Below are positions 24,591 through 32,982 of a stretch of DNA of 64,000 bases, piece by piece; within the stretch, counting starts at the first letter, position 1; each line of letters begins with the position of its first letter. The stretch covers positions 2,175,501 through 2,239,500 of the forward strand of contig NZ_CP118108.1 in the NCBI RefSeq assembly GCF_028747985.1, in the 5' to 3' direction. The DNA comes from Paenibacillus urinalis. Its GTDB lineage: Bacteria > Bacillota > Bacilli > Paenibacillales > Paenibacillaceae. A program made the translations under genes and the position numbers. The notes under the pieces were generated by a model. It searched no databases. It had not been told where the DNA came from and was given only the letters and a program-made list of their open reading frames with translations.

Positions 24591-26204
24591 ATGATTGTAA
24601 AAAAAAGCATGATCCTTGGCATTATTGTTTCATTATTGTCAGTTTATATCGTTCCGCATCATGCAGATGCATCTTCTTCGGAGCTCCCTTTTAGAGACAT
24701 TGCGAACAGTTATGCCAAAGAAGCAATCGGCAGGTTGTACAATCAAGGCATTGTTCGCGGAACTACCTTGACGACGTTTGAGCCCGGAAAGAAGGTTACA
24801 AGAGCAGAGCTTGCTAAAATGATGAGCGCAGCTCTCAAGGTTAATCCAACGATGAACGATCTGTCTCCCTTCAAAGACCTGAAAGAGACAGACTGGTATT
24901 ACGGTGACATTAGTGCACTTGTCAACCTGGGGATTGTTCAGGGAAGATCTGAGAGCTATTTTGCACCCAAATCAAATGTTACTCGACAGGAAGCTGCAGC
25001 ACTTATGGTTCGTATGCTGAAGACCGCTCCTGATCCGATCGAAGCATCATCAGAGCTGCCTTACACAGATCATAAACATACTTCTAAGTGGGCATGGGGC
25101 TACATAAGTCAAGTAACTCAGCTCGGATTCATGCAGGGAGACAGCGGAGTGTTCAGACCGAATGATTCGTTAACCCGTGCAGAAGCAGCGGTTCTGCTGG
25201 ACCGTATACTGCAATCACCAAGAATTCGATCTGAGCTTAATAACAGGGAAGCGGATCCGATTCTCCTTGGCTGGCAATACGATTCTACAACTGCTGAATA
25301 CGAGAAGCAGGTGCTGGAAGCGGGTATCAATACGCTCTCTCCGCGCTGGTATTTTCTCGATGCGACAGAAGTTGTGCAGGATCATACGGATCAGAGACTA
25401 TTAACCTTTGCCGAGAGAAACAAGCTGAATATATGGGGGATGGTAGGTAACCGGGCGAATGCAGAGCTGACACACCGTGTATTATCGAATGCAGCTATGA
25501 GGGAAGCTGCCGTCACGAAATTGATGGATTATGCGCAGAAGTACGGGTTAGCCGGCTTGAATATTGATTTTGAAAATGTGTCGCCAGAGGATCGCGAGTA
25601 TCTGATATTGTTCATGGCTTCGCTGAATTCCAAGCTCAGCAGCATAGGTGTGACCCTATCTATTGATGTATCACCTGATCTAGGTACAAGCTGGACGGCT
25701 GCATTTGATTACAAGGCACTTGGCGAGCTGGCCGACTATGTCGTGTTAATGGGATATGAGGAGCATTGGAACGGCTCAACTGCGGCAGGCTCGGTTGCTT
25801 CGCTCCCATGGCTGGAAAATGCGGTACAGAAATTACAGCAGAATGTGCCCAAGGACAAGATTATCGCAGCTCTGCCAACCTATACTCGGAATTGGTCCTT
25901 GTCATCTCCTCAGCTTGGTTCATATGATATTTCACTGAAGACGCAGGGAGAAATCTATCGCAATTATTCAACTGCTATGAAATGGGATTCTGAGATTGCG
26001 CAATACACTTTAACCTATACTTCACAAGGGAAATCTCGCGGGATATGGGCGGAAGACAGCCGTTCATTGTCAGCCAAGACGACTCTATTTGAAGCCTATG
26101 ATGTTGCTGGTTATGCATTTTGGTACATGGGCTCTGAAACTAGCGATGTATGGACAGCGATGAATAATGCCAGACAATATGCCTCATATTCATTTGGGTT
26201 ATAA
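24591..26204 (+). CDS. S-layer-homology GH18 glycoside hydrolase-like protein, 537 aa
   Basis: Secreted, cell-wall-associated. A signal peptide (MIVKKSMILGIIVSLLSVYI, cut near ADA) is followed by three SLH domains (about residues 30-90, 92-150 and 160-215) that anchor to pyruvylated wall polymer. The C-terminal 320 residues are a GH18 barrel: GLNIDFENV (near 325) carries the Asp-x-Glu of the chitinase-type motif, and DYVVLMGYEEHW and YAFWYMG are typical strands. This architecture is close to the spore-cortex/peptidoglycan GH18 group (YdhD/YaaH-like), with SLH in place of LysM. ATG 24591 was chosen over the earlier in-frame start at 24429, which lies inside the preceding terminator. The substrate could be peptidoglycan or chitin. 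Confidence 0.88.
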   Translation: MIVKKSMILGIIVSLLSVYIVPHHADASSSELPFRDIANSYAKEAIGRLYNQGIVRGTTLTTFEPGKKVTRAELAKMMSAALKVNPTMNDLSPFKDLKETDWYYGDISALVNLGIVQGRSESYFAPKSNVTRQEAAALMVRMLKTAPDPIEASSELPYTDHKHTSKWAWGYISQVTQLGFMQGDSGVFRPNDSLTRAEAAVLLDRILQSPRIRSELNNREADPILLGWQYDSTTAEYEKQVLEAGINTLSPRWYFLDATEVVQDHTDQRLLTFAERNKLNIWGMVGNRANAELTHRVLSNAAMREAAVTKLMDYAQKYGLAGLNIDFENVSPEDREYLILFMASLNSKLSSIGVTLSIDVSPDLGTSWTAAFDYKALGELADYVVLMGYEEHWNGSTAAGSVASLPWLENAVQKLQQNVPKDKIIAALPTYTRNWSLSSPQLGSYDISLKTQGEIYRNYSTAMKWDSEIAQYTLTYTSQGKSRGIWAEDSRSLSAKTTLFEAYDVAGYAFWYMGSETSDVWTAMNNARQYASYSFGL

Positions 26205-26212
26205 CTCTTAAG

Positions 26213-26240
26213 AGGATCATGCTTAGCATGGTCCTTTTTT
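26213..26240 (+). terminator. Rho-independent terminator after the SLH-GH18 gene
   Basis: AGGATCATGC pairs with GCATGGTCCT (one G-T pair), with a 3-nt loop and six T. Confidence 0.88.
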
Positions 26241-26324
26241 CATCATTTCTGGCTCTTCGTTTAAAAAGATACATATTGTTTAAGGATAAAAGAGAGAAGA
26301 TATATAGAAGAAGGCAGGGATAGG

Positions 26325-27236
26325 ATGATATATGATTGCATAATTGTCGGCGGAGGTATTGCCGGGCTGCAGGCAGCCATACAGCTGGGAAGGTATTCTA
26401 TACACAAGGTGCTTGTTATTGATGCGGGGGAAGGTCGTTCGACCATATGCCGTAATTATCATAATATACTGGGGTTTCCAGAGGGTATATCGGGAGAGGA
26501 GATCCGCAGACGAGGGAGAGCGCATGCTGAAGCGACGGGCATTGAATTTTGTACAGATCGCATTACTTCTGCCAAAAAGGAAGATGAGCTCTTCAAACTG
26601 AGCGGAGATCATGATCAGTTGTATCAAGCAAGAACACTTCTGCTCGCTACAGGTATTACAGATCGGTACCCGAATATCCCAGGCCTCCGAGATGCGCTGG
26701 GAATGTCAGTGTATATATGTCCTGATTGTGATGGATACGAGATTGAGAACAAGCGCACTGTTATTATGGGCTCTGGTGTTACTGGCGCCGGTATGGCGAA
26801 CATCTTGGCTAAACGGGCCTCCGAGATGATCTACATTAATCATGATCAAGCTGAAGTCACCTCAGAATTGAGAGATAAATTGAGCCGAAAGGGTGTTCAA
26901 TATATTGAGGAAGCGATTACTGAAGTAGAGAGTGATGATAAGGGCATGATAACAGCTGTTAAACTGGCAAGTGGTGCGGTTGTCGAAGCTGAACGAGGGT
27001 TTATCGCTTTTGGAGGCAACAAGGTTCATTCGGCATTGGCGGGGCAGCTCGGTGCTCAGATAGAGGATAACAAGCATGTTGAGGCGGACGGGCGTTCGCG
27101 AATGTCATCTGTTCCAAACCTATGGATTGCGGGTGACATCGGACTGCATTCCGAGCAAGCTGCTGTGGCGATGGGAGATGGCCTCCTCTCAGCGATTTGG
27201 ATTAATAAAGCCTTGCATCAGATGCGAAGCAGCTAA
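26325..27236 (+). CDS. Thioredoxin-reductase-like FAD/NAD(P) oxidoreductase, 303 aa
   Basis: Two-dinucleotide-binding flavoprotein. The FAD motif GGGIAG is at residues 9-14, the redox-active pair CPDC is near 132-135, followed by DGYE, an NAD(P) motif GSGVTG near 148, and the C-terminal FAD motif IAGDIG near 268. It has the layout of thioredoxin reductase, but the usual WTAGDC and other TrxB details differ, so the partner may not be thioredoxin. A paralogue with CPYC lies at 28520. It probably reduces a disulfide or small thiol in the cytosol. Confidence 0.87.
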   Translation: MIYDCIIVGGGIAGLQAAIQLGRYSIHKVLVIDAGEGRSTICRNYHNILGFPEGISGEEIRRRGRAHAEATGIEFCTDRITSAKKEDELFKLSGDHDQLYQARTLLLATGITDRYPNIPGLRDALGMSVYICPDCDGYEIENKRTVIMGSGVTGAGMANILAKRASEMIYINHDQAEVTSELRDKLSRKGVQYIEEAITEVESDDKGMITAVKLASGAVVEAERGFIAFGGNKVHSALAGQLGAQIEDNKHVEADGRSRMSSVPNLWIAGDIGLHSEQAAVAMGDGLLSAIWINKALHQMRSS

Positions 27237-27337
27237 AGTCAAAACGAAATCGATTCTATATTGTTTCATTCTAGACGGTAAGGTTAATAGGAAGTGTGCA
27301 AGCGTTCAAAATATCTGTATAACTGGAGGAGAATACG

Positions 27338-27676
27338 ATGTCAGAACAAACACATATGATTAATAAGGATAGAAAAGTAGAGCTGAATCAGGTGGATGAA
27401 GTGATGGATCGAATGGCTCCGGAACAAAAAGATGATATTTTGGAACAATTCGAAACATTCAAACAATACTTGAAGAAGCGTGTATCCTTGGGAGAATCAC
27501 TTGGATTAAATGAAGAACAGCTGGCGCTGGTTGCAGAAAAGGTTGCAGAGATGTTATCCAAGAATGAAGAGCCGAGAAACAGAGAGGAGAAGCTGCTACA
27601 GGAATTGTGGAATGCAGCTAATAACGAACAACAGCATGCATTAGCACATGTGTTGGTCAAATTCGTTAAAAATTAG
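27338..27676 (+). CDS. DUF3243 family protein (YmfJ-like), 112 aa
   Basis: The C-terminal 80 residues match YmfJ/DUF3243: FETFKQYLKKRVSLGESLGL, then a helical stretch, then NREEKLLQELWNAANNEQQH and VLVKFVKN. The first 25 residues are an extra charged extension. Family function is unknown; it is common in spore-forming Firmicutes. GGAGGAG precedes the ATG. It is a small all-helical cytosolic protein, transcribed alone or from the flavoprotein gene 101 nt upstream. Confidence 0.85.
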   Translation: MSEQTHMINKDRKVELNQVDEVMDRMAPEQKDDILEQFETFKQYLKKRVSLGESLGLNEEQLALVAEKVAEMLSKNEEPRNREEKLLQELWNAANNEQQHALAHVLVKFVKN

Positions 27677-27698
27677 TGCTGGAAATGAAGACAGGTTC

Positions 27699-27720
27699 GG
27701 GTCCCTTCTCGGGGCCCTTA
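27699..27720 (+). terminator. Weak terminator-like hairpin after the DUF3243 gene
   Basis: GGGTCCC and GGGGCCC form a 7-bp GC-rich stem (one G-T pair). Only two T follow, so termination would be weak. Confidence 0.4.
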
Positions 27721-27779
27721 TCCCATGAAATGAATAAATTTTATATTATTATTAACAAGATTGAAACTCTTCGTTAATA

Positions 27780-27791
27780 ATAAACGTTTAT
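27780..27791. promoter_or_regulatory. Perfect 12-bp palindrome ATAAACGTTTAT
   Basis: It lies 81 nt before the secreted protein gene at 27873 and is identical to the element at 21867-21878 before the lipoprotein gene. It looks like a LacI/CcpA-type operator half-site pair, but the flanks do not fit the cre consensus well. Confidence 0.4.
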
Positions 27792-27872
27792 ACTAGGTAC
27801 TAAGAACAGCTTAGAAGATTTAATACATAGCACATGCAGGCTTTATAGCCGCACCAGAAGGAGAGATGCAAA

Positions 27873-28415
27873 ATGAAGAATCGGTTATTTACATTTGTTG
27901 CGCTTGGTGTAATTCTTTCGGGAACTTTATTATATGGTAACTTTAATATTGGAAATAGTTCAACGGTACTTGCGAAGTCAGAGGACGTTCAAGATAAGAC
28001 AGGACAGGTACAGAACGAAACGGTATATATCAATGATCTTACTGATCTTAACGGAGAGCTCCACATCAAGGCAGATGAGATTCAGTGGTATGAAGGTGAG
28101 GAAGCAAACACCGTCTTCGTGGAGCAAGAGCCTGACGCTGGAATTGACTATGCTCCGGATGGCTATTATATTGTGAATGAGCAGGAAGCATCTGAAACTT
28201 TAAAAATCGCAGATGATGCAACGGTTACGGTTCAAATTTATGATCGTACGGGAGATGTCAAGGATATCGACATCGAGTGGAATGAAGAGATCAGCTTGGA
28301 CAAATTTGCTGAACTCTACGGAGATACAACGAATATGGATATGAGTGTATTTCCTTATCATCTAACGATTGAGAACGGTGAAGTTACACAAATCGTACAA
28401 CAATATATTCCTTAA
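27873..28415 (+). CDS. Secreted or membrane-anchored protein of unknown function, 180 aa
   Basis: No family recognised. A signal peptide or N-terminal anchor is visible (MKNRLFTFVALGVILSGTLL, possible cut near VLAKS). The mature protein is acidic, rich in Asp, Glu and Tyr, with beta-strand-like segments such as ATVTVQIYDR and YHLTIENGEVTQIVQQY. It contains no Cys. AGAAGGAGAG precedes the ATG. It stands alone, closed by a hairpin. An extracytoplasmic binding or envelope role is likely, but not shown. Confidence 0.75.
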   Translation: MKNRLFTFVALGVILSGTLLYGNFNIGNSSTVLAKSEDVQDKTGQVQNETVYINDLTDLNGELHIKADEIQWYEGEEANTVFVEQEPDAGIDYAPDGYYIVNEQEASETLKIADDATVTVQIYDRTGDVKDIDIEWNEEISLDKFAELYGDTTNMDMSVFPYHLTIENGEVTQIVQQYIP

Positions 28416-28429
28416 GAAGGATGACATTC

Positions 28430-28460
28430 AGCCCTCTTGCGATAGCAAGGGGGCTATTTC
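28430..28460 (+). terminator. Terminator hairpin after the secreted protein gene
   Basis: AGCCCTCTTGC pairs with GCAAGGGGGCT with a 4-nt loop, followed by a short ATTTCT tail. Confidence 0.7.
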
Positions 28461-28519
28461 TATGCCCGCCATCATAATATCGAATATCCGAAATTTTGAG
28501 CTATCGAAGGGGGATTGGC

Positions 28520-29416
28520 ATGCTTGATTGCATCATTATAGGCGGCGGTCCTGCAGGACTGAGTGCTGGATTGGTGCTGGGTCGTTCTCTACGCAGAACG
28601 GTCATCTTAGATCACGGCAGACCTCGGCATGCACGAACCAGACAATCTCATGGTTATTTGACCAGGGATGGGGCTAGTCCTGCTGAATTCAGACAGATTG
28701 CTCATCAAGAGCTATCTGAGTATCCTTTCATAAGTATAATGCAAGAGGAGGTCGTTGATGTTCAGCCTGTATATGGCGGATTTATTGCCCGTATGTCCAG
28801 TGGTAAAGAAGTAGCCGGTAGAAAAGTTCTGCTAAGCACGGGTCTGCGTGAGATTCTTCCCACGCTGCCAGGACTCCAGGAATATTACGGACAAAGTCTC
28901 TTTAGCTGTCCCTATTGCGATGGTTACGAGTTAAGAGGGAAGCGCATTGTTCTTCTAGCGGAGACAACGAATGTATTCAGTACGGCTCAGATGATTTATC
29001 ACTGGAGCAAGGATCTGGTTATATGTACAGATGGGAAGAGGATCCTTAATGTAGAACAACAAAGAAGACTTGTGAATAAAGGGATAAGAATTGCAGAGCT
29101 GCCTATTTCCCAATTAACTGGAAGTGACGGAAAGCTTGAGGCTATTAGATTCAGTAATGGTCAAACCATCGAGCGAGAAGGCGGGTTTGTAATACCTCAG
29201 CTAAGTCAAGCAAGCCATATTGGACCTAGACTGGGGTGTCATATGAACGACCGAGGGGCTTTGATAACAGATCCCTATGGGAGGACAAATATTCGAGGGA
29301 TTTATGCAGCCGGGGATAGTACGGTCACTTCGCCTACACAGCTGGTTATTGCAGCAGCGGAAGGCAGCAAAGCGGCTATAGGAATCAATATGGATCTAGT
29401 TTATGAAGATTTCTAG
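28520..29416 (+). CDS. Thioredoxin-reductase-like FAD/NAD(P) oxidoreductase, 298 aa
   Basis: Paralogue of the gene at 26325. FAD motif GGGPAG (about residues 8-13), redox pair CPYC followed by DGYE (about 133-139), a degraded NAD(P) region (VLLAETTNVFST, lacking the GxGxxG glycines) and AAGDS near 264. The loss of glycines in the second dinucleotide motif suggests weak or altered NAD(P)H binding. ATG 28520 has AAGGGGG 5 nt upstream and begins the fold exactly; the open frame from 28496 adds eight residues without a ribosome site. Its partner is unknown. Confidence 0.85.
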   Translation: MLDCIIIGGGPAGLSAGLVLGRSLRRTVILDHGRPRHARTRQSHGYLTRDGASPAEFRQIAHQELSEYPFISIMQEEVVDVQPVYGGFIARMSSGKEVAGRKVLLSTGLREILPTLPGLQEYYGQSLFSCPYCDGYELRGKRIVLLAETTNVFSTAQMIYHWSKDLVICTDGKRILNVEQQRRLVNKGIRIAELPISQLTGSDGKLEAIRFSNGQTIEREGGFVIPQLSQASHIGPRLGCHMNDRGALITDPYGRTNIRGIYAAGDSTVTSPTQLVIAAAEGSKAAIGINMDLVYEDF

Positions 29417-29434
29417 TCGCGATAGACAAGAAGA

Positions 29435-29457
29435 GGCGATCTCCAATGGAGATCGCC
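29435..29457. terminator. Hairpin between convergent genes
   Basis: GGCGATCTCC-AAT-GGAGATCGCC is a perfect 10-bp stem between the flavoprotein gene (+) and the YjcZ gene (-). The T-run is poor on both sides; it may work as a weak bidirectional terminator. Confidence 0.5.
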
Positions 29458-29486
29458 ATACTTTGTGCCGGTATCTTTAGAAAAGA

Positions 29487-29603
29487 TTAATATTGAAATG
29501 TACTAACGATGATTACGAGCAGAATGAATAGTACCAAAATTGCACCTATAGAAGAGTAACCACCGTATCCACCTTCACCATAGCCACGCTTTGCTTCTCC
29601 CAT
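29487..29603 (-). CDS. YjcZ-family sporulation peptide, 38 aa
   Basis: A short gene read on the minus strand. The product starts MGEAKRGYGEGGYGGYSS and continues with a single hydrophobic segment (IGAILVLFILLVIIV, about residues 19-33), the exact layout of YjcZ/YuzC-type sporulation proteins, which are tiny Gly/Tyr-rich membrane peptides made in the developing spore. GAGGAGGT lies 7 nt before its ATG. An AATATATG block at 29635-29642 reads CATATATT on the minus strand, which would suit the -10 of a mother-cell sigma factor (sigma-E/K); no clear -35 was found. Confidence is high in spite of the size, because the composition is so distinctive. Confidence 0.88.
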   Translation of the reverse strand: MGEAKRGYGEGGYGGYSSIGAILVLFILLVIIVSTFQY

Positions 29604-29678
29604 GACATTTACCTCCTCATCATTTAACTACAGTAATATATGAGATGAGGGCTTATGCTGATTGGGCGATATCATCAT

Positions 29679-30590
29679 TTATGGCGAAGTAGGATGGTGC
29701 CCAAGATCATCCATTAGATGCTGAAGGGTTAACCAATCCTGAACCGAGTTAATAAATGTATGAGCTGCGGGCGACAATTCGGACAAGGACAATGCAGCCA
29801 TCCCGATCATGCGATAAGGCTCCTCTGCTAATGGGACAACCTGTATCGTATCCGGCAGATTGCCTAGGACCATTTCCGGCAGAATGCTGATGCCGAGCCC
29901 GTGCTGAACCATTCCTATTATGGCTTGCTCTTCAGCAACCTCAAACCGAATGCTGAGCTTTACCTTGTGAGTCCGAATCATGGATTCGATCTCATCATCT
30001 CCGCCCCATTTCGGCATAATGAAAGGCTCCTCTCGCAGCTGATCCAGATGAATGGCGGGTGCCGATGCAAGAGCATGTCCTTCAGGCAGGATACATACTA
30101 AGCGATCCTTCTTCAGCGGGATTGTATCAAAAATCGAACTGCCCTGCAGTGACAAAAATCCAAAATCAACCGCGCCTGAGGCAATCCATCCCTTGATTTC
30201 ACCGTAATCTCCTTCCTTAAGCTTAATGTGAATAGCTGGATATTCATGCTGGAATGACTTAATAACACCAGGAAGCCACTGTGAGGACACACTCGTGAAC
30301 GTTCCGATTCGGACTGTACCTGTTTGAATGCCGCTCAGTAACTGGATTTCTTGATGCATCATTTCGTTCCACTTCAATATTTCTCTCATGTAGGGCAGTA
30401 TGCGCTCTCCGTTTGAAGTAAGCTGAATACCGGATTTGGAGCGAATAAGTAATGAAAAACCGCAGCTTGCTTCCAGACTTGAAATCGCATGACTAACTGC
30501 GGATTGAGTCAGATTCAAGCTTTCTGCTGCTTTCGTCAAGCTTTGGAGCTCTACCACGGTCGTTATAATTTCGTATTTTGCAAGTGACAT
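29679..30590 (-). CDS. LysR-family transcriptional regulator, 303 aa
   Basis: N-terminal winged HTH with the LysR signature (LTKAAESLNLTQSAVSHAIS, about residues 18-37, and FSLLIRSKSGIQLTSNGERI), a linker helix, and a two-lobed periplasmic-binding-like effector domain. It is divergent from the EamA-type exporter gene, 153 nt away. LysR regulators commonly control the divergent neighbour, so that gene is the likely target. Two dyads with ATGAA/TTCAT arms sit in the shared gap. The effector is unknown. Confidence 0.92.
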   Translation of the reverse strand: MSLAKYEIITTVVELQSLTKAAESLNLTQSAVSHAISSLEASCGFSLLIRSKSGIQLTSNGERILPYMREILKWNEMMHQEIQLLSGIQTGTVRIGTFTSVSSQWLPGVIKSFQHEYPAIHIKLKEGDYGEIKGWIASGAVDFGFLSLQGSSIFDTIPLKKDRLVCILPEGHALASAPAIHLDQLREEPFIMPKWGGDDEIESMIRTHKVKLSIRFEVAEEQAIIGMVQHGLGISILPEMVLGNLPDTIQVVPLAEEPYRMIGMAALSLSELSPAAHTFINSVQDWLTLQHLMDDLGHHPTSP

Positions 30591-30608
30591 CGATCATCTT
30601 CCTTTTGC

Positions 30609-30657
30609 ATGAAATAAATTCATGTATTCAATTATAAACATTCATTTTTCTTATGAA
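30609..30657. promoter_or_regulatory. Candidate LysR operator region (two ATGAA/TTCAT dyads)
   Basis: ATGAA-ATAAA-TTCAT (30609-30623) contains a T-N11-A dyad. TTCAT-N7-ATGAA (30641-30657) is a second inverted repeat with the same arms. Both lie between the divergent LysR and EamA genes, three helical turns apart. Confidence 0.5.
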
Positions 30658-30743
30658 AAGACTTAAGATATACTGAATCTTGCTGTTGGAGTTACGGTAT
30701 TCAACTTATACATATAAGCGAGAAATTGAAGGGAAGAACGATC

Positions 30744-31643
30744 GTGAAAGTAGAACGTAAGGCAGATCTACAGATGCTGCTTGTGACCCTGTTGTGGGGT
30801 TCCTCTTATTTATTTATGAAGGAAGGTCTGACATCGATTCAGGAGCTGAATATGATTGCTCTTCGCTTCGGTTTGGCCTTTATTCTTATGGGCATCATTT
30901 TCTACAGAACCTGGTCCACAATGACATTCCGGACACTAAGGCAGGGTTTTGTGTTAGGAGCTGTCCTGTTTGTTGCCTTTGTATTCATTACTTATGGAGT
31001 CAAACAAACAACCACTTCGCAGGCCGGATTTCTGATCAGCCTATCTGTCGTATTTGTACCCATCCTCGTATCCATTGTTCAAAAACGGTGGCCCGAGGCA
31101 AAGATCGTATGCAGTATTGTGTTAGCTATAGCGGGTATCGGTCTTCTGACGCTTGAGAACAGCATGCAGCTCAAAACAGGAGATCTGTTATGTATGATGG
31201 GAGCCTTAAGTTATGCATTGTATATTCTTCTATCAGGGCGTATGGTTCAGCAAGGAGATGGTAAGGCACTCAGTATACTGCAGCTCGGCTTTGCAGGAGG
31301 ACTCGCTCTTCTGTTCAGTATCCTATTTGAGGAACCGAAGCTTCCGGCTTCAGAAGGAGCCTGGATATCCATTCTGGGTCTGGCTGTATTATGCAGTGCA
31401 GTCGCCTACACGCTGCAAATCATGGCGCAGAAGCATATTTCCTCTACACGTGCCGGACTTATTTTTTCTCTGGAGCCTGTATTTGCTGCCGGCTTTGCCT
31501 ATGCTTTATATGGAGAACAGCTGAGCTTGAACGGTTATATGGGAGCGGCTCTCATCTTGGGAGGCGTTATTCTTACCGAGGTCAAATGGGCTAAGCTGTT
31601 TCATTTCAAAAAACGAAACCCGTCTCAACGGTTCGGGATATAG
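30744..31643 (+). CDS. EamA/DMT-superfamily transporter, 299 aa
   Basis: Ten hydrophobic segments in two repeats of five, the layout of EamA (DMT) metabolite exporters of the RhaT/YdcZ type. LLWGSSYLFMKEGL at the start and ISSTRAGLIFSLEPVFAA in the second half are the family's most typical stretches. The start is uncertain: GTG 30744 follows AAGGGAAG, while the open frame begins with TTG 30726. The substrate is unknown; export of an amino acid or metabolite under control of the divergent LysR gene is the usual arrangement. Confidence 0.88.
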   Translation: MKVERKADLQMLLVTLLWGSSYLFMKEGLTSIQELNMIALRFGLAFILMGIIFYRTWSTMTFRTLRQGFVLGAVLFVAFVFITYGVKQTTTSQAGFLISLSVVFVPILVSIVQKRWPEAKIVCSIVLAIAGIGLLTLENSMQLKTGDLLCMMGALSYALYILLSGRMVQQGDGKALSILQLGFAGGLALLFSILFEEPKLPASEGAWISILGLAVLCSAVAYTLQIMAQKHISSTRAGLIFSLEPVFAAGFAYALYGEQLSLNGYMGAALILGGVILTEVKWAKLFHFKKRNPSQRFGI

Positions 31644-31738
31644 TAGGTGCTGCGCAGCTCTCTTGAACAAAGTTAGCTATAGGAAAACAAAATTCAAGAA
31701 GGCTCGACCAGGGATCAACCCTGTGTCTAACCACGATC

Positions 31739-31770
31739 AAGGCGTTTTCAACAGAGAAAACGTCTTTTTT
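31739..31770 (+). terminator. Rho-independent terminator after the EamA gene
   Basis: AAGGCGTTTTC pairs with GAAAACGTCTT (one G-T pair), with a 6-nt loop and six T. The preceding 95 nt after the EamA stop hold no gene. Confidence 0.85.
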
Positions 31771-31878
31771 GTATGTTAGTAAATCCATTAAACATTATAA
31801 CGTTATATTTACCTGATGCTAATTCTGTGTTAAGGTACAAGTGAAAAGCGGAAGAACATGGAGATGGAGGAGGTTGTA

Positions 31879-32982
31879 ATGCATACCCGAGTACTTCGTG
31901 CAGTGAGGACCGTTCATTCGGAGGAGAGGTTTGATCTGGTGATCAGGCAGGGACAAATCACTGCCATAGAGCAATCAGGATCCGCAACAGGTGATGAAAT
32001 TATAGATTGTTCAGGACAATACGTATCGAGCGGTTGGATTGATATGCATGTCCATGCTATGGACAGCTACCAGCCTTATGGTGATGACGCTGACAAGATC
32101 GGTGTAGGTCAGGGCGTTACCACCATTGTCGATGCAGGGAGCTGTGGTGCGGATCATTTAGAGGAGCTGTATCAACGCAGCAGGACAGCAAAGACGAGAG
32201 TGCTGGCCTTCTTAAATATATCCCGGATTGGGCTGGGCTTAAGGCAGGATGAGCTGAGTAGAGCGGAGTGGATAGACCCGCAATTAGCTGCGGAGACCAT
32301 AACCAAGTACCGTGATTTTATCGTCGGACTCAAAGCGAGAATTAGCAGGAGTGTAGTCAAGGAAGAAGGAATAAGCCCATTAAGTGCAGCCCTTCTTATA
32401 TCGGAACAAGCCAAACTGCCGCTTATGGTCCATATTGGTTCCGGTCCTCCCGGTATTCATGAAGTGCTGAACAGCCTGAGAGCACGAGATATTGTCACTC
32501 ATTATCTGCATGGGAAGGCCAATAACATTCTGGATAACCATAATGAGCTCATCCCCGAGCTGAACGCGGCGATCCGTCGCGGCTTGCATCTGGATGTCGG
32601 ACATGGTACGGCCAGCTTCTCCTTTCATGTTGCTGAGACTGCCAAAGATAGAGGGGTTCATCCGGATACGATCAGTACAGACATATACAGAGGTAATCGC
32701 GTGCATGGTCCGGTGTACAGCCTGGCCGATGTGATGACCAAATTTATGATTATCGGTTACTCTCTTGCTGAGGTTATAGATCGGGTGACAAAGCGGGCAG
32801 CAGACTGGCTTGGACGGCCGGAGCTGGGACGAATTCAGGTTGGGGATGAAGCGAATCTTACGTTGTTTGAAGTGGTGCCTGAGTCAAGAACGATGACCGA
32901 TTCGAATGGAGACACACGTCTTGCCGAGTCCATTATTCAATCGAGAGGAGCAATTATAGGTGAATACTTCTATTCTTCATAA
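31879..32982 (+). CDS. Amidohydrolase/deacetylase of the EF_0837/AHA_3915 family, 367 aa
   Basis: Metal-dependent amidohydrolase barrel. WIDMHVHAMD (about residues 58-67) gives the first two metal His, KARISRSVV holds the bridging Lys region, and HIGSGPPG, THYLHGKANN, DVGHGTASF and STDIYRGN supply further ligands. The family is defined by its constant presence beside DgaE- and DgaF-type enzymes, as here. ATG 31879 follows GGAGGAGG at 5 nt and is preferred over ATG 31858. It probably removes an acyl or amide group from an amino-sugar-acid derivative before the ammonia lyase step. That substrate is inference. Confidence 0.88.
   Translation: MHTRVLRAVRTVHSEERFDLVIRQGQITAIEQSGSATGDEIIDCSGQYVSSGWIDMHVHAMDSYQPYGDDADKIGVGQGVTTIVDAGSCGADHLEELYQRSRTAKTRVLAFLNISRIGLGLRQDELSRAEWIDPQLAAETITKYRDFIVGLKARISRSVVKEEGISPLSAALLISEQAKLPLMVHIGSGPPGIHEVLNSLRARDIVTHYLHGKANNILDNHNELIPELNAAIRRGLHLDVGHGTASFSFHVAETAKDRGVHPDTISTDIYRGNRVHGPVYSLADVMTKFMIIGYSLAEVIDRVTKRAADWLGRPELGRIQVGDEANLTLFEVVPESRTMTDSNGDTRLAESIIQSRGAIIGEYFYSS

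Noticed and set aside
31644..31738. Possible riboswitch or small RNA between the EamA and amidohydrolase genes
   Set aside because: Only short hairpins such as AGGGATCAACCCT are visible, and the terminator at 31739 can be explained as the end of the EamA gene. No known riboswitch core was recognised.
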